Shown here in pieces: positions 61,192-64,000 of a stretch of DNA of 64,000 nucleotides (positions within the stretch are counted from its first letter, which is position 1; each line of letters begins with the position of its first letter). A program made the translations under genes and the position numbers. Source of the stretch: Vibrio hepatarius (GTDB lineage Bacteria; Pseudomonadota; Gammaproteobacteria; Enterobacterales; Vibrionaceae); the NCBI RefSeq assembly GCF_011806575.1, contig NZ_JAATOO010000020.1:24151-88150 (forward strand), in the 5' to 3' direction. Under the pieces are notes generated by a model. That model did no database searches and was not told where the DNA came from. It saw nothing but the letters and a program-made list of their open reading frames with translations.

Positions 61192-61473
61192 TTACAAGTA
61201 TTCGCACAAATAAGCTGTTGTCACAGGCAGACGCAAGTCGAATGATGAATCACCCGCAACTTCAAAAGAGTCACCGTCTTTATAGGTTGTCCACTCGCTA
61301 TCGCCAACACGTTTAATGGTCATTTCTCCTTTAACCACTGTCATACGTTCTGGCGCAGCAGTGCCAAACGTGTACTCACCCTCAAGCATTACGCCCACAC
61401 TTGAGTTTTCTTCACCTTGCGTAAAACCAAGGGACTTAACGTTATCTTCAAAGTAGCTATTTACTTTAATCAT
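61192..61473 (-). CDS. ppnP: Pyrimidine/purine nucleoside phosphorylase
   Basis: 93 aa, YaiE/PpnP (DUF1255) family, length as in E. coli (94). A small cupin-like beta barrel that phosphorolyses pyrimidine and purine nucleosides to base and (deoxy)ribose-1-phosphate in the cytosol. Seen: MIKVNSYFEDNVKSLGF, SSVGVMLEGEYTFGT, the APERMTVVKGEM strand and DSSFDLRLPVTTAYLCEYL. GGAGGAATCA precedes the ATG at 61473; the longer frame is unlikely. Monocistronic. Confidence 0.93.
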   Translation of the reverse strand: MIKVNSYFEDNVKSLGFTQGEENSSVGVMLEGEYTFGTAAPERMTVVKGEMTIKRVGDSEWTTYKDGDSFEVAGDSSFDLRLPVTTAYLCEYL

Positions 61474-61862
61474 TGATTCCTCCATGAATACCCCAACTGG
61501 GGTCAACTCGAATAAGTGAGTAATCTTTTATCTCAATTCAGAGTGACGAGCAATAGAACAAACGGGTTCTGCAACGATTTAGTTACTGCTACCCCACTGA
61601 TACTTATCACTTAAATCAAGCGATCATGCTTGAACGTTGGAGCTGATTGCGATTAATCTCTGAATGACTTGGCTCTGTCAGAAGCTTCTGTCGTTTTCTC
61701 GAGCGGGTAAATACAACAAATGAAAATTACCGCAAACTTTTGGACTAAGGTTCCATTTTTGGTTTGTAATAATTGCGTCAGTACTCAATATCTAACAAGC
61801 TTTATTGATTAAACGATAATACGTTCTGTATACGAACTCAGCTAATGGATTAAGCTTTACTC
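61474..61862. other. Intergenic region between ppnP and the DUF2850-like gene
   Basis: About 390 bp, no gene seen. It holds a 6-bp inverted repeat TCAAGC-gatcat-GCTTGA (61616-61633) of unclear meaning and should contain both divergent promoters. Confidence 0.4.
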
Positions 61863-62300
61863 ATGGCACGAGCCCAACTCATCAAAACCTTGTTCATCTC
61901 TTTAATTTGTGCCCTAGCCATTGGATTCTCGTCACTTCTGTACTTCAGCTATCAAGACTACGTTAACCCAGAGCAAGTGTATTCACGTTGGATTGAAATT
62001 GGCTCACCAAAGTACAACACCGAAGTACTGACTTTGAATGATAAAGGCGTATTTCGTAACGGCCGTTTGATCGCCACCAGTTTTGAGTACGATGGTGAGA
62101 AGATTTACATCACAACCGGTGATGGCACGTCGATTTATCAGGTAACTGGTACTTTCGATTCTCCACAACTAAGACGTATTCAACCAAACAGCCCAAGCCA
62201 ACAGTTTGTTAAAGAAGGCTTTGAAAGCACAATCAACCTTGAAGGCGGCGGTGCGGCCAACCGTCGCGCGGCATTGAGCAATCACTTCGACGAAGAGTAA
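61863..62300 (+). CDS. DUF2850-family membrane-anchored protein
   Basis: 145 aa. An N-terminal signal-anchor helix (LIKTLFISLICALAIGFSSLLYFSY) leaves the rest in the periplasm, a mostly beta segment: SRWIEIGSPKYNTEVLTLNDKGVFRNGRLIATSFEYD... It resembles the DUF2850 family restricted to vibrios and relatives. Function unknown. It precedes the MscS gene by 95 bp in the same direction, but an FNR-like palindrome and promoter-like sequence in that gap suggest separate transcription. Confidence 0.78.
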   Translation: MARAQLIKTLFISLICALAIGFSSLLYFSYQDYVNPEQVYSRWIEIGSPKYNTEVLTLNDKGVFRNGRLIATSFEYDGEKIYITTGDGTSIYQVTGTFDSPQLRRIQPNSPSQQFVKEGFESTINLEGGGAANRRAALSNHFDEE

Positions 62301-62338
62301 TCGCAGCAACTTTCACTTTGTGTCACAAACAAGCTAGT

Positions 62339-62352
62339 TTGATAAAGATCAA
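62339..62352. promoter_or_regulatory. FNR-like palindrome upstream of the MscS gene
   Basis: TTGATAAAGATCAA perfectly matches TTGAT-N4-ATCAA. It lies 44-57 bp before the mscS ATG; a TATACT (-10-like) hexamer at 62358-62363 puts it inside the promoter rather than at -41.5. A second palindrome TTTGTGTCACAAA lies just upstream at 62317-62329. Confidence 0.55.
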
Positions 62353-62395
62353 CACTTTATACTGGTTCCAAATTCTCGCAACGTAAAGCAAAAAT

Positions 62396-63508
62396 ATGGA
62401 CCAGTTACTCGCACAATTGCCTCCGTCTGTTGTCGCACTGCTCGATAAGTGGGACAGCAATGTTCTCCTTATCACTATTGCCAGCTTCTTCGCTTGGTTA
62501 GTCTGGAAAGTCATCTACAACCGTCTGGAAATCCTTACCGAGAAAACCCGCTTTCATTGGGATGATTTGATCCTTGCTTCTGTGAGTGCCCCCATCAGCG
62601 CGCTGATCTGGTGTTGGCCAGCGACTATCTCACTAGGCTTTATCCTAGAAGATTACACCCAGTCGACACTGGATTGGCTGAGTACACTGAAGCTGATGCT
62701 GGTGATTGGTATCTTCGTCTGGATCACCATGCGTTTGGTCACCAATATCGAAGAGTATGCACTGACGCAGAAGAATCGCGACGAAACCACGGTGCAAGCG
62801 ATCGCCAAAGTTGCTCGCTTGTTCTTTATCGTTATCGGTGCGCTGACGATTATGCAGGCGTTTGGCTTAAGCCTGTCAGGCTTACTGACCTTTGGTGGTG
62901 TCGGTGGTTTGATTGTCGGTTTAGCAGCCAAAGATTTACTTTCCAACTTCTTTGGCGGCTTGATGATTTACTTTGACCGACCTTTTAAAGTCGGTGATTG
63001 GGTACGCTCACCTGACAGAGAAATCGAAGGCACAGTAGAGAGAATCGGCTGGCGAATGACGATCATCCGCACCTTTGATAAACGACCTTTGTACGTGCCA
63101 AACTCGGTATTTAGCAGCATTGTGGTGGAAAACCCATCTCGAATGCTTAACCGCCGTATCTACGAAACCATTGGAGTACGTTACGACGATTCGCAACAAG
63201 TATCGTTGATCGTTGAAGATATTAGGTCGATGCTAGAATCCCATCCAGACATCGATGCAAAGCAAACTCTGATCGTTAACTTCAATGGCTTTGGCCCTTC
63301 ATCACTCAATATCATGGTCTACACCTTTACCAAAACGGTGAACTGGGTGCGCTACCACAAAGTGAAGCAAGACGTGCTGCTAAAAATTATGCAGATCATC
63401 GAAAGCCGTGAAGCTCAAATCGCCTTCCCTACTCAAACGATCAAACTTGATGTAGAAAACGCCGGTGAATTCGCTGGCATGCAGCCGCAAAACGAACATC
63501 AACCTTAA
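62396..63508 (+). CDS. MscS-family mechanosensitive channel (YnaI-like)
   Basis: 370-aa inner-membrane channel that opens on membrane tension to release solutes during hypo-osmotic shock. Four to five hydrophobic segments; the pore helix is GLLTFGGVGGLIVGLAAKDLLSNFFGG, the MscS TM3 signature. The cytosolic beta domain contains FDRPFKVGDWVRSPDREIEGTVERIGWRMT and YVPNSVFSS. Larger than E. coli MscS (286), about the size of YnaI (343). An FNR-like palindrome lies upstream. A hairpin (63515-63535) follows. Confidence 0.92.
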   Translation: MDQLLAQLPPSVVALLDKWDSNVLLITIASFFAWLVWKVIYNRLEILTEKTRFHWDDLILASVSAPISALIWCWPATISLGFILEDYTQSTLDWLSTLKLMLVIGIFVWITMRLVTNIEEYALTQKNRDETTVQAIAKVARLFFIVIGALTIMQAFGLSLSGLLTFGGVGGLIVGLAAKDLLSNFFGGLMIYFDRPFKVGDWVRSPDREIEGTVERIGWRMTIIRTFDKRPLYVPNSVFSSIVVENPSRMLNRRIYETIGVRYDDSQQVSLIVEDIRSMLESHPDIDAKQTLIVNFNGFGPSSLNIMVYTFTKTVNWVRYHKVKQDVLLKIMQIIESREAQIAFPTQTIKLDVENAGEFAGMQPQNEHQP

Positions 63509-63514
63509 ACCATT

Positions 63515-63535
63515 CAGCCCCGATAGTTGGGGCTG
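63515..63535. terminator. Hairpin after the MscS gene
   Basis: CAGCCCC-gatagtt-GGGGCTG, 7-bp perfect stem between mscS (+) and galT (-). No T tract, so only possibly a terminator. Confidence 0.5.
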
Positions 63536-63614
63536 TAATGTATCAAATTCCACATGGGACTCGCTATGCATAGCGTTTTGCTGTCAACCATCAAGTCAGG
63601 CTGACGAATAGTGC

Positions 63615-64000
63615 TCAACGCTCTTTAAAGTGAACATCACTTAGAACACGAAGACGCTGTGCCGCTTGTTCAGCCGTTAAATCCCTCTGGTTCTCTGCTA
63701 GCATTTCATAGCCCACCATGAACTTACGTACCGTGGCACTGCGCAGTAGCGGCGGGTAGAACAATGCATGTAGTTGCCAATGGTCAATATCTGTATTTTC
63801 TTCAAAAAAGGGGGCATAGTGCCAGCCCATTGAATACGGGAAGGAACATTGGAATAAATTGTCATAACGGCTAGTGAGTTTTTTAATCGCTAACGCAAGG
63901 TCATCACGTTGTTCATTGTTGAGCTCACTCATGCGACGAATATGTGTTTTAGGTAGCAACATGGTTTCAAACGGCCAAGCAGCCCAATACGGAACAAGCG
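63615..64000 (-). CDS. galT: Galactose-1-phosphate uridylyltransferase (C-terminal part; 5' end outside window)
   Basis: The frame continues past the window edge (VPYWAAWPFETMLLP...), so only the last 128 residues are seen. WPFETMLLPK, QCSFPYSMGWHYAP, HWQLHALFYPPLLRSATVRKFMVGYEM (with the conserved His residues that bind metal) and the C-terminal RDLTAEQAAQRLRVL are characteristic of GalT. It transfers UMP from UDP-glucose to galactose-1-phosphate in the Leloir pathway. The catalytic HPH lies outside this fragment. It is the 3' end, convergent with mscS; galK and galM may lie upstream or elsewhere. Confidence 0.93.
   Translation of the reverse strand, partial: LVPYWAAWPFETMLLPKTHIRRMSELNNEQRDDLALAIKKLTSRYDNLFQCSFPYSMGWHYAPFFEENTDIDHWQLHALFYPPLLRSATVRKFMVGYEMLAENQRDLTAEQAAQRLRVLSDVHFKER

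Noticed and set aside
1..64000. CRISPR arrays, insertion sequences or prophage genes
   Set aside because: No regularly spaced repeats, transposase, integrase or phage structural genes were recognised on either strand.

Overview
The window looks like chromosomal DNA of a marine gammaproteobacterium, almost certainly a Vibrio. This rests on family content: a VF530-type DNA-binding protein, DUF2850- and DUF3541-like proteins, a divergent DmsABC / TorD-like / NapF block, and Vibrio-style Fur, FNR, CRP and GntR motifs. GC is moderate, with AT-rich patches at about 7.4-7.8, 9.0-10.2, 25.6-26.4 and 43.6-45.4 kb. I see no insertion sequence, integrase, prophage or CRISPR array. The species assignment is inference.

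Layout: 1-9.0 kb holds a partial glutaredoxin-domain gene, two conserved small genes (43 aa with CRP-like sites, and a 117-aa protein), an EmrD-like exporter divergent from a LysR regulator, a GAF-GGDEF-EAL protein, a Fur box before a small gene and fumC, a 49-aa ORF, and a YkvI-like membrane protein. 9.4-17.1 kb is a complete, collinear L-fucose locus (fucR-P-I-K-U-A-O). 17.1-19.6 kb is an electrophile-detoxification unit (GST, CurA-like reductase, NemR-like TetR) with the same operator in front of both transcription units.

19.7-27.3 kb is an unassigned catabolic cluster: an AraC regulator with a receiver-like N-terminus, two zinc-type dehydrogenases, a GFA-family protein, a two-subunit transketolase and, divergently, an aldehyde dehydrogenase. 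No kinase or transporter is visible. 27.4-33.3 kb has an OruR-type AraC regulator divergent from a CoA-transferase / FadB-like / FadA-like operon without acyl-CoA dehydrogenase or acyl-CoA ligase: a beta-oxidation module probably used for a dedicated organic acid.

33.5-40.8 kb contains an orphan amino-acid-type binding protein, dmsABC divergent from torD/dmsD-napF across a perfect FNR box, a truncated amidotransferase and a VF530-like gene. 40.9-46.9 kb is a LysR-linked module: 2-hydroxyacid dehydrogenase, RraA/HMG-aldolase-family protein and a tripartite tricarboxylate transporter. A tRNA-Ser(UGA) follows, then a MaoC hydratase, a 191-aa unknown and a ScfR/RamB-like XRE regulator.

50.8-57.1 kb is a gluconate regulon: GntR, 6-phosphogluconate dehydrogenase, gluconokinase and a TRAP transporter, with three GTTACYGGTAAC operators. 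57.2-64.0 kb carries an Mpo1-like protein, a CHASE-like/GGDEF cyclase, a DUF3541-like exported protein, a small tail-anchored-like protein, PpnP, a DUF2850-like protein, an MscS channel with an FNR-like palindrome upstream, and the 3' part of galT.

Overall the window is dominated by carbon-source modules, each with its own regulator. The best candidates for undescribed biology are the split-transketolase cluster, the hydroxyacid/RraA/TTT module and the acyl-CoA-dehydrogenase-less beta-oxidation operon.
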